64,000 nucleotides of DNA from Spiroplasma sp. NBRC 100390 (GCF_001886495.1 NZ_CP018022.1:186001-250000); one strand, 5' to 3'. Shown: positions 22,090 through 33,163, counted from the stretch's first letter. The notes: generated by a model from the sequence alone, not told the origin. A program made the numbers and translations.

Positions 22090-23268
22090 ATGAAAAAAGT
22101 ATTGAATATATTATCAATAATAAGTTTAATTACAATAGGGGCGAGCAATGTTGTCAGTTGCAGTAATAAAGAGATAAAAGAACAAAAAATTTCTTTTGAT
22201 CATAATATTAAAACAATAAATGGATCTTTTTCCAATGAAAATAGACTTTATTTTGGTACTGATAATGGTGCTTATGTATTGGAAAATGATAGCAATATTG
22301 CTAAAAAAATTAATGATATTGATAGTACTATTACTATAATTAATGCTGATGGTGAAAATAACATTTATTTTGGTACCAAGAATGGAGCCTTTGTGTTAAA
22401 ACAAGGTTCAACAATACCAGCCAAAATTGGTGGAATTAGTGATTCTGTTAATGCAATTGCTATTGATAGTAATAATAATGTTTATTTTGGTGCTGATAAT
22501 GGTGTCTTTGTTCTAAAACAAGGTTCTGACATAGTAATATCAGTTGGTGGGATTACTGGCGAAATTAGAACGATTGAAATTGACAGTGCTGATAATGTTT
22601 ATTTTGCAGGAAATATTGTTTGAAAAATATTAAATGCAGATATTAATAATGTTATTTTAATATCTGGTTTTTCTGGTTATTTTGATGTTTATGCTATGAA
22701 AATTGATCAAAATGATGATGTTTATTTTAGTGGTGTATTTACTGATACAATTTTATATAAACTAGAAAATAATTCAAAAAAAGTTACTCCCGTAATTTAT
22801 CAAAATAATAATAAGATGTTGGCTTTTGAAAATGTTGTAAGTAATTTAGTGATTATAAATAATTATATTTATGTTTTAGAAGGTAACATTTTTACTGTTT
22901 ATGATAATAAAGAAAAACAATATTCTGATATAAAAGGTTATAATAAAACGGAAATTGCCCGAAGTGCTGTTTATTATCACAATAATGTTTATTTTGGAAC
23001 AAGTCAAAACATGTATAATTTACAACTTAATACTCAAAAAGCAACGAAATTAAAAGGGATTACTGGCGATATTAATAATTTAACTACGTTTAAAGGTAAC
23101 CTATTTTATAGTAAAAATAAGGATGAAATATATAAATTATTTTCTTATCATAAAACTACAAATTTATATTGAATATGAATAATACTTGGATTAATAATTT
23201 TATTAATTATTATAATTTTAGTTGTTATTAAATTTAAATCTAAAAAAGACGACCTAACAAATTTATAA
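22090..23268 (+). CDS. Beta-propeller lipoprotein with C-terminal membrane anchor
   Basis: This is 392 residues. A lipoprotein signal ends in SNVVSC, so the mature protein starts at a lipidated Cys. The body consists of about seven repeats of roughly 40 residues with the core NVYFG-(x3)-NG-(A/V)-FVLKQGS; the best are at about residues 50-165 and the later ones are weaker. This spacing suggests a seven-bladed propeller. A hydrophobic helix (WIILGLIILLIIIILVVI) precedes a short basic tail, so both ends sit in the membrane. A ligand-binding or adhesion role is inferred. AAAAGGAG is upstream and a strong terminator follows. Confidence 0.8.
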
Positions 23269-23307
23269 TTAATTTATTTAATGTAGTTAGATGAGAATCT
23301 TGTTATG

Positions 23308-23336
23308 ATAACTGGTTATACCAGTTATTTTTATTT
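23308..23336 (+). terminator. Terminator after the propeller lipoprotein
   Basis: ATAACTGGT and ACCAGTTAT form a perfect 9-bp stem with loop TAT, followed by TTTTATTTATTT. Confidence 0.9.
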
Positions 23337-23414
23337 ATTTCTTTTTATCAATTATTATACCATAATCCTAACGCCATCACTAGAGGGTCGGACAATGATA
23401 TTTCTTGGTTTTTA

Positions 23415-23423
23415 TGTTATAAT
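23415..23423 (+). promoter_or_regulatory. Extended -10 promoter
   Basis: TGTTATAAT is TGn plus a perfect TATAAT, 41 bases before the next start. No good -35 is visible, as expected for an extended -10. Confidence 0.6.
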
Positions 23424-23463
23424 TAATATAAGCTATTAAATTGCGAATAGGGTGAATAATTAT

Positions 23464-25044
23464 ATGGGTGAAAACATAAAAAAAGAGGGTCGTAGTAAAA
23501 CTTGTCATAATAATTGTCGGATTCATCATAATCCTGATTTTTTTAATTATTATCAATATCCATATTCACCGTTTTATCCATATCCTACTCCCCCACCAGT
23601 AGTGCAGTATACCCTACCGCAAAATTTATATCCCCCATTATTAACACAGTACCATTATTCGCCAATAATTCAACAACCAATGCCATCACAACAACAATCT
23701 CCGCCGGTGTTAGATTCAGCACAACTGTATCAAAATATGTTAAATCCTAATGGTTTGCAAAACATTAATCAGGGTTCAAATCTTCCTTCGGCACCAAATC
23801 TAATGTCTGGAAGTGATTGCACAAATCCATCGTCGTATGGTAATCCCGGCGATTATCATAATCAGCAATATTTGGATGATTATTATTCGCCACGTTATAA
23901 TTCTCGTCCACCAGCAAGCCAAGGTACTTATAATAATGATTTTCGTCGTCCTGTTGGTCCCCTTAGTGCGGAAGATGAATACAATTGAGCAATTCATATT
24001 TCTGAAATTTTAGATGAGTTTATTAGTCGTAATCGTAATCAACCAAGGTCAACTAGTGGTGAGTACAAAGAATTAAAAAATACGTTAGATACTTCGCTTC
24101 GTCATTTAAAAGAAGCTGAAGCTTTAAACAAAACTTTAATTAATGCTTGGGAAAAATGAAATGAAAAACAAGTTCCACTTCCAACTGTAACTAGTTCAGA
24201 AACAATAATTTTACCAGAAACATCAGTAACAGATGAAACTGAAGAAGTAATAAAAAATGACTCACCATCTAGTTTAAATGTGAAGAATCAATCCGAAGTA
24301 AAAGATACTGCTAAACCTGAACCAAAATTAAAAATTGATACCCTGTCTGAAAATAATGATTTTGATTTATTTAATTTTGATGATGATTTTGATAATCACT
24401 TTGATGAAGATGATGATGAACACAATTTCTTTTTTGACAATACTGAATTTAATGATCCAACCACATCAATTGTTGATGAATCAAAAAATAATGATACTTT
24501 AAATAATAGTTTTACTGAAGATTTAAATGATTTTTTTGACACAAATGCACCCGTAATTGATTTAGACCCAACAAAGGTTGAAGTATTGGCAGATGATAAA
24601 ACAGAAGTAGAATTAAAAAATAGTTTCACAAAGGGTGTTCTTGACACGATACCAATACAGGGAACATATAAAAATTATACAATTAATACTTTAATGGGAA
24701 AAATTCAAGCGCAAGATATTTATGATAAAATTTTTGATGAACTTGGTCATAGCAAGATGGATCAGTTTGAAGTTATGAATGAATTTGGTCTTACACCAAA
24801 GCAATACGATAAATTAATTGATAACTTTTATCAAGTAAAGAAAAATCGAAACAAAAAAATTGATGAAAAACAAATTGGAGTTGTAATTCGCTCAAAGTTT
24901 AATGTTAAAGCTTTTTGAATTAGTATGATTGTTATTGGCATAATTTTATTACTAGTTGGGATTGTTGTTATTCTTTATTTTACCGTTCCAAGTGTTGCGA
25001 ATACAATTGATATGATTATTAATAAAATTCGGAGTCTATTTTAG
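23464..25044 (+). CDS. Pro/Tyr/Gln-rich disordered protein with C-terminal membrane helix
   Basis: This is 526 residues. The N-terminus has a Cys/His cluster (CHNNCRIHH), followed by a Pro/Tyr/Gln-rich region to about residue 110. A charged helical part and an Asp/Glu/Phe-rich stretch (FNFDDDFDNHFDEDDDEHNF) come next. A conserved-looking domain (MGKIQAQDIYDKIFDELGHS, then FEVMNEFGLTPKQYDKLI) sits at about 400-460. A hydrophobic helix (ISMIVIGIILLLVGIVVIL) lies near the C-terminus, so most of the chain is cytoplasmic or exposed depending on orientation. I use ATG 23464, 9 bases after AGGGTG; the GTG at 23452 overlaps that site. The function is unknown; the layout recalls proline-rich cytadherence or cytoskeletal proteins of mollicutes. 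Confidence 0.75.
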
Positions 25045-25127
25045 TTTGGAAAAATAAATTTAAATAGTTTTTGAAATATTATGTATAATAATTATTGTAA
25101 TGTTATCCAATTTAAAGGAGAGAAAAA

Positions 25128-27131
25128 ATGGCGAATACGCTGGTAATAATGGAATCCCCCACAAAAACAAAGGCAGTTGAAAAATATCTTGGTGATGGTT
25201 ATTTAGTATTATCTTCAGAAGGACACATTCGAAACTTGTCAACAAAGGGTGAGTATGGTCTGGGAGTTGATATTGAAACTTTTGAACCAACTTACAAGAT
25301 GGAACGTGGGAAAAAAGAACTGGTAAAAAAATTAAAACAAGAAGCTAAAGCGGCAAATTTAGTTATTCTCGCAACAGATCCCGATCGTGAAGGAGAAGCG
25401 ATTGCATATCATTTAAATGAAGTTTTAAACTGTAATGATAAATCACGTCGTGTTCGTTTTAATGAGATTACAAAAGATGCTGTTTTAGAAGCGTTTAATC
25501 ATCAAACTGATATTGATATGAATTTGGTAAAATCACAAGAAGCACGTCGGATTCTTGATCGTTTTATTGGGTTTCGATTAAGCAAATTATTACAAAAAAA
25601 GATTAAATCAAAATCAGCGGGGCGAGTACAATCTGTTGCGTTAAAATTAGTCGTTGAACGTGAAAAAGAATGACAAAATTTTGTTCCTGAAGAATATTGA
25701 ACTGTTGAAGGATTGTATAAAAAAGCGGTTGTTAAATTAACTAAATTTATGGATGAAAAGATTGATTTAAAAGTCGAAGCTGATGTTTTAAAAGTTAAAA
25801 AGGCATTAAAAAAAGATTTTGTTGTTATCCAAATTAAGGAAACAGAAAAACAACGAAAATCCCCTAATCCACACACAACATCAACAATGTTGCAAGAAGC
25901 AAGTAGCAAATTAGGCTTTGCTTCAAATAAAACTTCTTTAATTGCTCAACAACTATATGAAGGAATTAAGGTAAAAGATGATATTACGGGATTTATTAGT
26001 TATCCCCGAACAGACTCTATTCGTTTAAGTGACAAATTTATTCAAGATGCATTTGATTATATTACAATTAACTATGGTGAAAAATATTTAGGGGAAGTTA
26101 AAATTCCTGCTAAAAACAAAAAAAATGTACAAGATGCGCATGAAGCAATTCGACCAACTGATTTGATGATGACTCCTGATATGGCAAAAGAATATTTAAG
26201 TCGTGATCAATTACGTTTATATAAAATTATTTATAATCGTGCGCTTGCTAGCTTGATGGCGAATGCTAAATTACTAAGCAAAGCAATTATTTTAGATAAT
26301 AATAATTATGAATTTCGAATGACGGGAAGCACGGTTCAGTTTGATGGTTTTTTAAAATGTTCAGCATTGGATGATGATGAAGAAATTGCAAAATTACCAG
26401 CATTAAAACCAAACCAAGTTATTAATTTAAATGAATTATTTGGGATTCAGCACTTTACAAAACCACCAAGTCGTTATTCTGAAGCAAAATTAATTAAAAC
26501 ATTAGAAGAAATTGGTGTTGGTCGTCCTTCAACTTATGCTCCAATTATGCGAACTTTAAAAGATCGTGGCTATATTATTGTAGAAAATAAAGCTATTAAA
26601 GCAACAGAAAAAGGGATTTTAACAAGCGACAAGTTGCAAGAATATTTTAATGATATTATTAATGAAACATATACTTCAACAATTGAGGAAAGTTTAGATG
26701 TCATTGCCCATGGTGAAGCAGACCCTAAACCATTATTAAAAGAATTTTGAGAACGGTTTGAACCACGAATTGAAGCAGCAATGGAACTAATGGAAGAGAT
26801 TCCGGTTGAAAAAGCAGGGATTGATTGTCCAGAGTGTGGTCGTGATTTAGTATATCGTTATGGAAAATACGGAAAATTTATTGCTTGTTCTGGTTTTCCA
26901 AAATGTCGTTACATTCACCAAACTGGTCCTAAATTTGGCCCATGTCCAGAGTGTGGAGTTGGTGAAATTATTTTAAAATTTAATAAACGTTATCAACGTT
27001 TTAAAGCATGTACTAATTATCCTAATTGTCAGTATACTGCTTCTTACAAAGAAGAAAAACCTGATCAAGCGGGGAATATTGGGGATAATAATGAAAATAA
27101 CGGGTTATATCGCATTAATTTATTAAAGTAA
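25128..27131 (+). CDS. topA: DNA topoisomerase I
   Basis: This is 667 residues with TGA-Trp codons. The TOPRIM domain opens with LVIMESPTKTKAVEKYL, and the acidic metal triad is in ATDPDREGEA. The nucleophile Y292 is in GFISYPRTDS. Two C-terminal Cys4 zinc ribbons follow (CPECGRDL...CSGFPKC and CPECGVGE...CTNYPNC). It relaxes negative supercoils. AAAGGAGAG lies 6 bases before the start. Confidence 0.97.
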
Positions 27132-27206
27132 GGCAATATAATCCTTTTTATATGAGGTTGATAAAATATTTTCTGATTTAGAAAATGATTTTCATAGTTA
27201 TAGCGG

Positions 27207-27212
27207 TATAAT
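27207..27212 (+). promoter_or_regulatory. Candidate -10 for the S1-domain gene
   Basis: A perfect TATAAT 34 bases before the start. The -35 region is weak. Confidence 0.35.
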
Positions 27213-27245
27213 TATTACAGTTTTAGAAAGGGGATGTGACTAATT

Positions 27246-27608
27246 ATGTATGAAAAAGGAAGTAAAGTTATTGCTAAAATAACAAATATTACACCATTTG
27301 GTGCTTTCTGTGAGTTAAAAAATGCTGCTGGTTTAATCCACATTAGTGAATTTTCAGATTTCTTTGTAAGAGATATTAAAGAATTTGTTAATGTTGGTGA
27401 CAATGTTGAAGTGGAAGTACTTGATTTTGATCCAGTTAAAAAACAGGTTAAATTAAGTTATAAAAACTGCCGACCTGAATTATTGAAGAAGAACAACAGT
27501 CAAATTCAAGAGACAGGAGCAGGTTTTCAACCTTTACGTGAAAAAATTACTTCGTTAACAAGTAAAATAAAACGTTTAAATTTTGTAAACAAAGGGATTT
27601 TTAGATAG
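27246..27608 (+). CDS. S1-domain RNA-binding protein (YugI/GSP13-like)
   Basis: This is 120 residues. Residues 1-73 form an S1 OB fold (GSKVIAKITNITPFGAFCEL, then GLIHISEF, DNVEVEVLDFD, KKQVKLSYK), followed by a basic tail. It matches the small general stress protein 13 type that binds ribosomes or mRNA. AAAGGGGATG precedes the start. It is followed 21 bases later by pgi, possibly in one transcript. Confidence 0.85.
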   Translation: MYEKGSKVIAKITNITPFGAFCELKNAAGLIHISEFSDFFVRDIKEFVNVGDNVEVEVLDFDPVKKQVKLSYKNCRPELLKKNNSQIQETGAGFQPLREKITSLTSKIKRLNFVNKGIFR

Positions 27609-27629
27609 AAAGCAGGCAATATTATTAAA

Positions 27630-28913
27630 ATGATCAAAGTAAATTTTACTAATGCATTAAGTGAAACTGTTTTCGAAAAGTATTTAGGACAAGTTAAAGA
27701 TATTCACCATATGATTCATGACAAAACTGGCCTAGGAAGTGATTTTTTAGGTTGGGTTGAATGACCAAATACTTATGATCAAGCAGAACTTGCAGCAATG
27801 AAGCAAACAGCAAAACAATTAGCTAATGAAATTGATGTTTTATTAGTAATTGGAATTGGTGGGAGTTATCTTGGTGCTCGTGCTGCGATTGAAATGATTA
27901 ATGGGTTATATAGTCAACAAAAAGTCAAAGTAATTTATATTGGTAATACAATGTCTTCAACTTATACGGCACAAGTTTTACAGTATCTTCAAAATAAGAA
28001 ATTTGGAATTTGTGTTGTTTCTAAATCTGGAACAACAACAGAACCAGCGGTTGCATTTCGTCTATGTAAGGAGCTTTTAGAGAAAAAAGAAGGGTTTTTA
28101 AAAGCGGCAAAATTAATTGTTGCCATTACCGATAAGCATAAAGGCGCATTAAAAACATTGGCTGATGAAGCAGGATATCAAACCTTTGTCATTCCTGATG
28201 ATATTGGAGGAAGGTATTCAGTTTTAACTCCGGTTGGGGTTTTTGCAATGCTCGTAAGTGGCATTGACGTTGATAATGTTTTTAAAGGGGCGCAACAGGC
28301 TTATCAAGACACTTTAATTGATGATTTAACTAATCATGCCTATAAATATGCTGTTGGGCGTTATATTTTGAATCACGAAAAGAAATATAAAGCTGAAATG
28401 CTTGTAAGTTATGAATTACAAATGCAGATGATTACTGAGTGATGAAAACAATTATTTGGAGAATCAGAAGGAAAAGATTCAAAAGGATTACTACCTTTAT
28501 CATGCATTTTTTCAACAGATTTACATTCTCTTGGTCAATTTATTCAAGAAGGAACAAAAAACATCTTATTTGAAACAGTTATTGAGATTAAAAAACCACA
28601 ATTAGATCTTGCTTTAACCAAAGCAGAGCAAGACCTTGATGATTTAAACTATCTAGCAGGAAAAACATTGCATGAGGTCAACACAATTGCGATACAAGGT
28701 GTTATTGCAGCTCATTCCGAAGTAGGACATATTCCTAACATTATTTTGGAATTTGAGACAATGGATGACAAAATGTTTGGTTATTTATCATATTGATTTA
28801 TGAAAGCATGTGCAATGTCAGCCTATTTATTAAAAATAAATCCGTTTGATCAACCTGGTGTTGAAATTTATAAAAAAAATATGTTTAGTTTGTTAGGAAA
28901 AAATTCAAAATAA
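27630..28913 (+). CDS. pgi: Glucose-6-phosphate isomerase
   Basis: This is 427 residues. [23 protein letters not shown] and [14 protein letters not shown] are the PGI phosphate-binding and catalytic motifs, and [16 protein letters not shown] matches the second signature. It converts glucose-6-phosphate to fructose-6-phosphate, the second glycolytic step. The length is close to other Firmicutes enzymes (about 430-450). A palindromic terminator follows. Confidence 0.96.
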
Positions 28914-28921
28914 CAAAATAA

Positions 28922-28953
28922 AAAAAATATTGAATTCAATATTTTTTTATTTT
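28922..28953 (+). terminator. Terminator after pgi
   Basis: AAAAAATATTGAA and TTCAATATTTTTT are perfect complements around the centre, then ATTTTTT. Confidence 0.85.
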
Positions 28954-29037
28954 TTAAAAGTTAAATTGTAAATACAAGAGGCATAAAACCATTAATTAAA
29001 TCAGAGGATATTTTAAGTTACATATCAAAAAATGATT

Positions 29038-29079
29038 TTCTTATTTTTTAACATAAAATAATACTATATTAGTGTAAAT
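29038..29079 (+). promoter_or_regulatory. Possible third copy of the shared upstream element
   Basis: TTCTTATTTT followed by TAAAATA and a later ACTATATTAG resemble the 13717 and 15498 elements, with two extra bases. It lies just ahead of the decayed secreted-protein gene. The match is weaker than between the first two copies. Confidence 0.3.
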
Positions 29080-29102
29080 TAAGAAAGAAAGGTTAATTTG
29101 AA

Positions 29103-29889
29103 GTGAAAAAAATTTTAAGTTTAGTGAGTGTATTAACAATTGCTGGTGCTCCAATGTTAACATTAAATGCCATGAGTTTATATGATGTAAAAAATAATTT
29201 GGAAATTACTAATTTTAAAACTAATAAACAAGAAAAAAATTAATAAAAATAGAAACTAATATAAATCAAGAAAGTCCTAGTTTTATCGAAGATTTTGAAT
29301 TAGAAACACCAATTACCAAGGTGACCGCTTTTTATATACACTCTTCGGATGAAAATACATTTATTTGAACAAAAAAATTACCACAAGGAACAAAATATAA
29401 TCTTTTTACTGTAGAAGTTAAAGAAAAGAGTAATTATTGAGCTGAAGGACTTGATTTTAACTATTTTAACCAAAAGGTTCATTTACCGTTAGGTTCTATG
29501 AATAATATTTGATTAATAAACAATAAACAACAGGATAAAACAATAATAGAAGAAAGACGTGTTACTCTTCTAGGAGAACCTATGAATTCAAGACTGATTG
29601 ATGTAATAAATATAAAGTTAAGTTTAAATTTACAATATTTTAATAATGTCATAACTGCTAGATTTACCGCTAGCGCCGCTGTTAAAAATACAAGTTTATT
29701 TAGTTGAGTTAAAACTCAAGCAAAATTTTATTTTAAAATTTCTGTTTCTAAAAATGGGTCGTTATAAATTATTTTCTAAACAAATTTAATTTTAAAGATG
29801 GTCATGATTTTTTATTATTGATATTAGCATTATGATATATCTTATTTACAATACTAATAACATTATTTTCTTTCATCCTTAATTATTAA
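29103..29889 (+). pseudogene. Decayed or phase-variable secreted protein gene
   Basis: A GTG start (29103, with AAAGG 10 bases upstream) opens a Sec signal peptide (VKKILSLVSVLTIAGAPMLT), but the frame stops at 29241 after 46 codons. A run of seven A (29233-29239) lies just before. Adding one A joins it to a 175-codon frame ending at 29765 (through FELETPITKV and VTLLGEPMNSRLID). Beyond that stop a third frame encodes a typical membrane helix (FLLLILALWYILFTILITLF) ending at 29887. The parent would be a signal peptide, an extracytoplasmic domain and a C-terminal anchor. A sequencing error in the poly-A run is a real alternative. Function unknown. Confidence 0.6.
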
Positions 29890-29921
29890 GGACAGTAAAA
29901 TAAAATAATGTTTTTTATTAA

Positions 29922-29950
29922 AAATCAACTTAAAAAAAGTTGATTTGTTA
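29922..29950. terminator. Convergent terminator
   Basis: AAATCAACTT and AAGTTGATTT form a 10-bp stem with a 5-base loop. It lies between the plus-strand pseudogene and the minus-strand SDR gene and may serve both. Confidence 0.75.
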
Positions 29951-29973
29951 TATTTTATATTTTAGTTTATAAA

Positions 29974-30762
29974 TTATAAACCTGATTTTTGCATTTTATA
30001 GACTTGTTTTAAAACTATCTTACGAGGTAAATGTTTTGTGAAAAAAACATTAATTTTATTTTTGTTTCCAATTAAAACAACGTCTTTTTTTGTTTGATTA
30101 ATTTTTTTAAAAGCAATTTTAGTAAATTTAGTGACATTCATACTACCAGGCGGTAGTTTTTTACTTTGATATTGGGCTCTATTTCAAAAGTCTGTTTCAA
30201 TTGGGCCGGGGCATAAACTAATTACTTTTAATTTAGATTTCTGTTGCTGCAATTCAAAATTTATCGCACAACTAAAATTTAAAACATAACTTTTTGAGGC
30301 AAAGTAAGTTGCGTGCAATGGTCCTGGTTGAAAGGCGGCAATTGAAGCCATGTTTATTATTCTTTTTTCAGTGGTAGTCTTATGATATTTTAGAAAGAAA
30401 TATTTTGTCATAAATTGTAGACTTTTAATGTTTAAATCAATTAAATTTAGTTCGTCATCAATATTAGTAGTATCAAACATCCCAAAAACACTAAAACCAG
30501 CATTATTAATTATGATATCAAAATCAATTTTATTAAGTTCAGAAATCAGTTTTCTGTTTGCTGAAATTTCGCTTAAATCACAATTAAATGTTTGGACATA
30601 ATCACTTAGATCTTGTTCTTCTGCTCATGTGGCAATTGGTGTTGTGTTTCTTGCAACACAAAAAACATTAATATGGTTGGTTAAGTATTTTTTTGCTAAC
30701 TCAAAACCAATTCCTTTGCTTGCTCCTGAAATAAAAACATTTTTAATGTTATTTAATTTCAT
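29974..30762 (-). CDS. Short-chain dehydrogenase/reductase
   Basis: This is 262 residues on the minus strand. The cofactor loop SGASKGIG starts at residue 12, NNAG lies near 87, the catalytic Ser is in NMASIAA, and the YxxxK pair is in YFASKSY. It is a classical SDR with an NAD(P) Rossmann fold; substrate cannot be read. The start at 30762 has GGAG 8 bases upstream and lies 20 bases downstream of coaD, so the two form a small operon. Trp codons are TGA. Confidence 0.88.
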
Positions 30763-30782
30763 TTTAACATCTCCTTTATGTG

Positions 30783-31217
30783 TTATTTTTTTAGTTGTTC
30801 AATTTGTTTTAGAAAGGTAGAAGAAATTTCAGTTAAACCATAATCAGCAACAAAAAAAATTGTTTCAACATTTTCATTTAATTTTTTATTGGCAAAGGCT
30901 AATTCCATTTCATATTTTAGGTCATTATTATTTCGTAATCCTCGAATAATATAGTTAACTTTTAATTTTTTTGCAAAATCACTAGTTAACATTTCATCAT
31001 TAATGACAACTTCAATGCGAGGATTAATTTCTTGACAAACAGCAGTAACTTTTGCTGCTCGAATTTTAATGTCAGTCTGTCCTGTTTTTTCTAAGTTATT
31101 TGTAACAACAACATATAATTTTGAAAAGAGAACACTTGCTTTCTTAATAATATTAAGATGGCCATCATGAATGGGGTCAAAACTACCTGGAAATATTGCT
31201 TTCAATGTTATTTTCAC
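30783..31217 (-). CDS. coaD: Phosphopantetheine adenylyltransferase
   Basis: This is 144 residues on the minus strand. The nucleotidyltransferase motif HDGH is at residues 17-20 within FPGSFDPIHDGHLNII. IIRGLRNNNDLKYEMELAFAN is the substrate-binding stretch, and ISSTFLKQ replaces the usual ISSTxVR. It makes dephospho-CoA from 4'-phosphopantetheine and ATP. It heads the minus-strand pair coaD-SDR. Confidence 0.95.
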   Translation of the reverse strand: MKITLKAIFPGSFDPIHDGHLNIIKKASVLFSKLYVVVTNNLEKTGQTDIKIRAAKVTAVCQEINPRIEVVINDEMLTSDFAKKLKVNYIIRGLRNNNDLKYEMELAFANKKLNENVETIFFVADYGLTEISSTFLKQIEQLKK

Positions 31218-31294
31218 ATCCTTTATTAATACTTTTATTATTTTAACTGAAAAAATGTGCTATTATAATAGTAATAAGATATTTTTTTAATTAT

Positions 31295-31324
31295 TTGTGT
31301 ATTTTTTTAATACTAATGTATAAT
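31295..31324 (+). promoter_or_regulatory. Promoter of the RNase J-like gene
   Basis: TTGTGT and a perfect TATAAT are 18 bases apart. The leader to the start codon at 31436 is about 105 bases. Confidence 0.6.
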
Positions 31325-31435
31325 AATTAAGATTACATTTATTTAATTTAAGAAAACAATGTAAAAAAACATTTAAATAATGAAATGTAAATGCGTATTA
31401 AACAAAAAAAGGATAGAAAGAAGTAGATTTTAATT

Positions 31436-33103
31436 ATGGCAAAAATTAGTTTTTTCGCTCTTGGGGGCCTAGATGAGCGAGGTAAGAATTTATACTGTAT
31501 CGAAGTAGAACAAGATATTTTTATTTTTGATGCAGGAACAAAGAACCCTGAACGGGGGATTTTAGGAATTGATGTAGTAATATCAAATTTTGATTATTTA
31601 AAAGAAAATCGTGCTCGTATTAAGGGGATTTTTATTACGAAACCTTCTGATGAGTGTTCAGAAGGATTGACTTATATGTTAAAAGAATTACCAGTACCAG
31701 TTTATGGTAGTGATTTAACATGTAATGTTTTAAAATTCCACTTACAACGTTTTAAAGTACGTGGTAAAGAAGAATGTTTTAAAGTTATTAATGCAAAAGA
31801 TGTCCTTGATTTTGGGACATGTCAAGTTGAAGTTTTTTCAACAACAACAAATATGCCTAATAGTTTTGGGTTTGCATTACACACACCAGATGGAACAATT
31901 ATTTATACGGGAGATTATATTTTTGATGCTAAAGCTGATTCAAATTTTGCAACTGATTTACAACACTTAAATCAAATTGTTGCTAAAAATAAGGTATTAT
32001 TATTTTTATCAGAAGCTTCAACAGCATCACGCCGCGATTATACTGCACCAAACCATAAAATTAAAAATTATATTGAGCGAGCAGTGAAAGAAGCAGAAGG
32101 GCGAATTATTTTAGCTTGTTTTGACCAAGATTTACATAAAATTAGTGAACTCTTTGACTTAGTACGAGAAAATAATATTTCAGTTGGAATTTATGGTCAA
32201 ACTTTATTAGAATCATTAAAAGTGCTATCAGATAGTAATAAATTAAACTTTAATGGTATTAATATTAAAGTTTTACAAGAAGCGGTTAAAGAAGAAAAAT
32301 CTTTAATTATTGTAACTGGTAGTGGTGAACGTTTATATAGTCGTTTAATTAAAATTGCTTCTGGAAATGATGATATTTTAGATATTAAAGAAAGTGATAT
32401 GATTATTTTAGCGACACCACCAAATCCAGGAAGTGAATTAAACCATGCGAATGTTTTAGATGAATTAGCACGAACTGTTGCAAAAACAATTGCTTTATCG
32501 GATAAAAAAGTTTGAACAATGACAGCGAGTTATGAAGATGTTAAGTTAATGAGTTCAATTATTAAACCAAAATACTTTATTCCGGTCAAAGGATTATACA
32601 AAGATTTCGTTCAAGCAAAAACTGCTGCAATTGAAGCTGGAATTAACCCAGAACATATTTTTATTGTCGATAATGGGGATGGTGTTGAATTTGTTGATGG
32701 TGAATATACAAAAACAACAAACAAAGTAAAAACAGCTGATTTATATGTTGATGGAATTGGAGTCGGTGATATTGGCGCTGTTGTTTTAAATGAACGAAAA
32801 CAATTGGCAACTGATGGTGTTGTTATTATTGGTGTTTCAATTGATGGTAAAACAAAAGAATTAGTTTCATTAATTGATACACAAATGCGAGGAGTAATTT
32901 ATATTCAAGAAAATAATGATATTTTTCGTAAGATGCAAAAAGTAATTACTGAAATTATTGAGAAACATTATAAAAAAGCTGTTGCTGGTGAAATGTATGA
33001 TGTTAATGAAGTTAAAAATGAAATTAGATCAACAATTAGTTCATTTGTTAAAACTGAAACAGGAAAAACACCAATTATTTTAGCAATTGTGAATGAAATT
33101 TAA
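31436..33103 (+). CDS. RNase J paralogue lacking metal ligands
   Basis: This is 555 residues with full-length RNase J architecture: a split metallo-beta-lactamase/beta-CASP core and a C-terminal domain (one TGA-Trp at residue 360). The usual THGHEDH motif reads TKPSDEC (residues 68-74), HSIPD reads TNMPN, the SGHAS region reads MTASY (362-366), and PVHGEYR reads PVKGLYK (383-388). Only D160 of TGD is kept. All zinc-binding histidines are thus gone, and the protein is predicted to be nuclease-dead. It may act as a partner of an active RNase J, as J2 does with J1 in Bacillus. AGGATAGAAAGAAG is upstream. Confidence 0.85.
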
Positions 33104-33133
33104 TTTTATGATATATTTATAGTAGATAAATAT

Positions 33134-33163
33134 TTGAAACTTTTAAATGTATGGTCATATTTA
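33134..33163 (+). promoter_or_regulatory. Candidate promoter for ftsK
   Basis: TTGAAA and TATTTA are 18 bases apart, about 40 bases ahead of the start codon at 33205. Confidence 0.35.
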
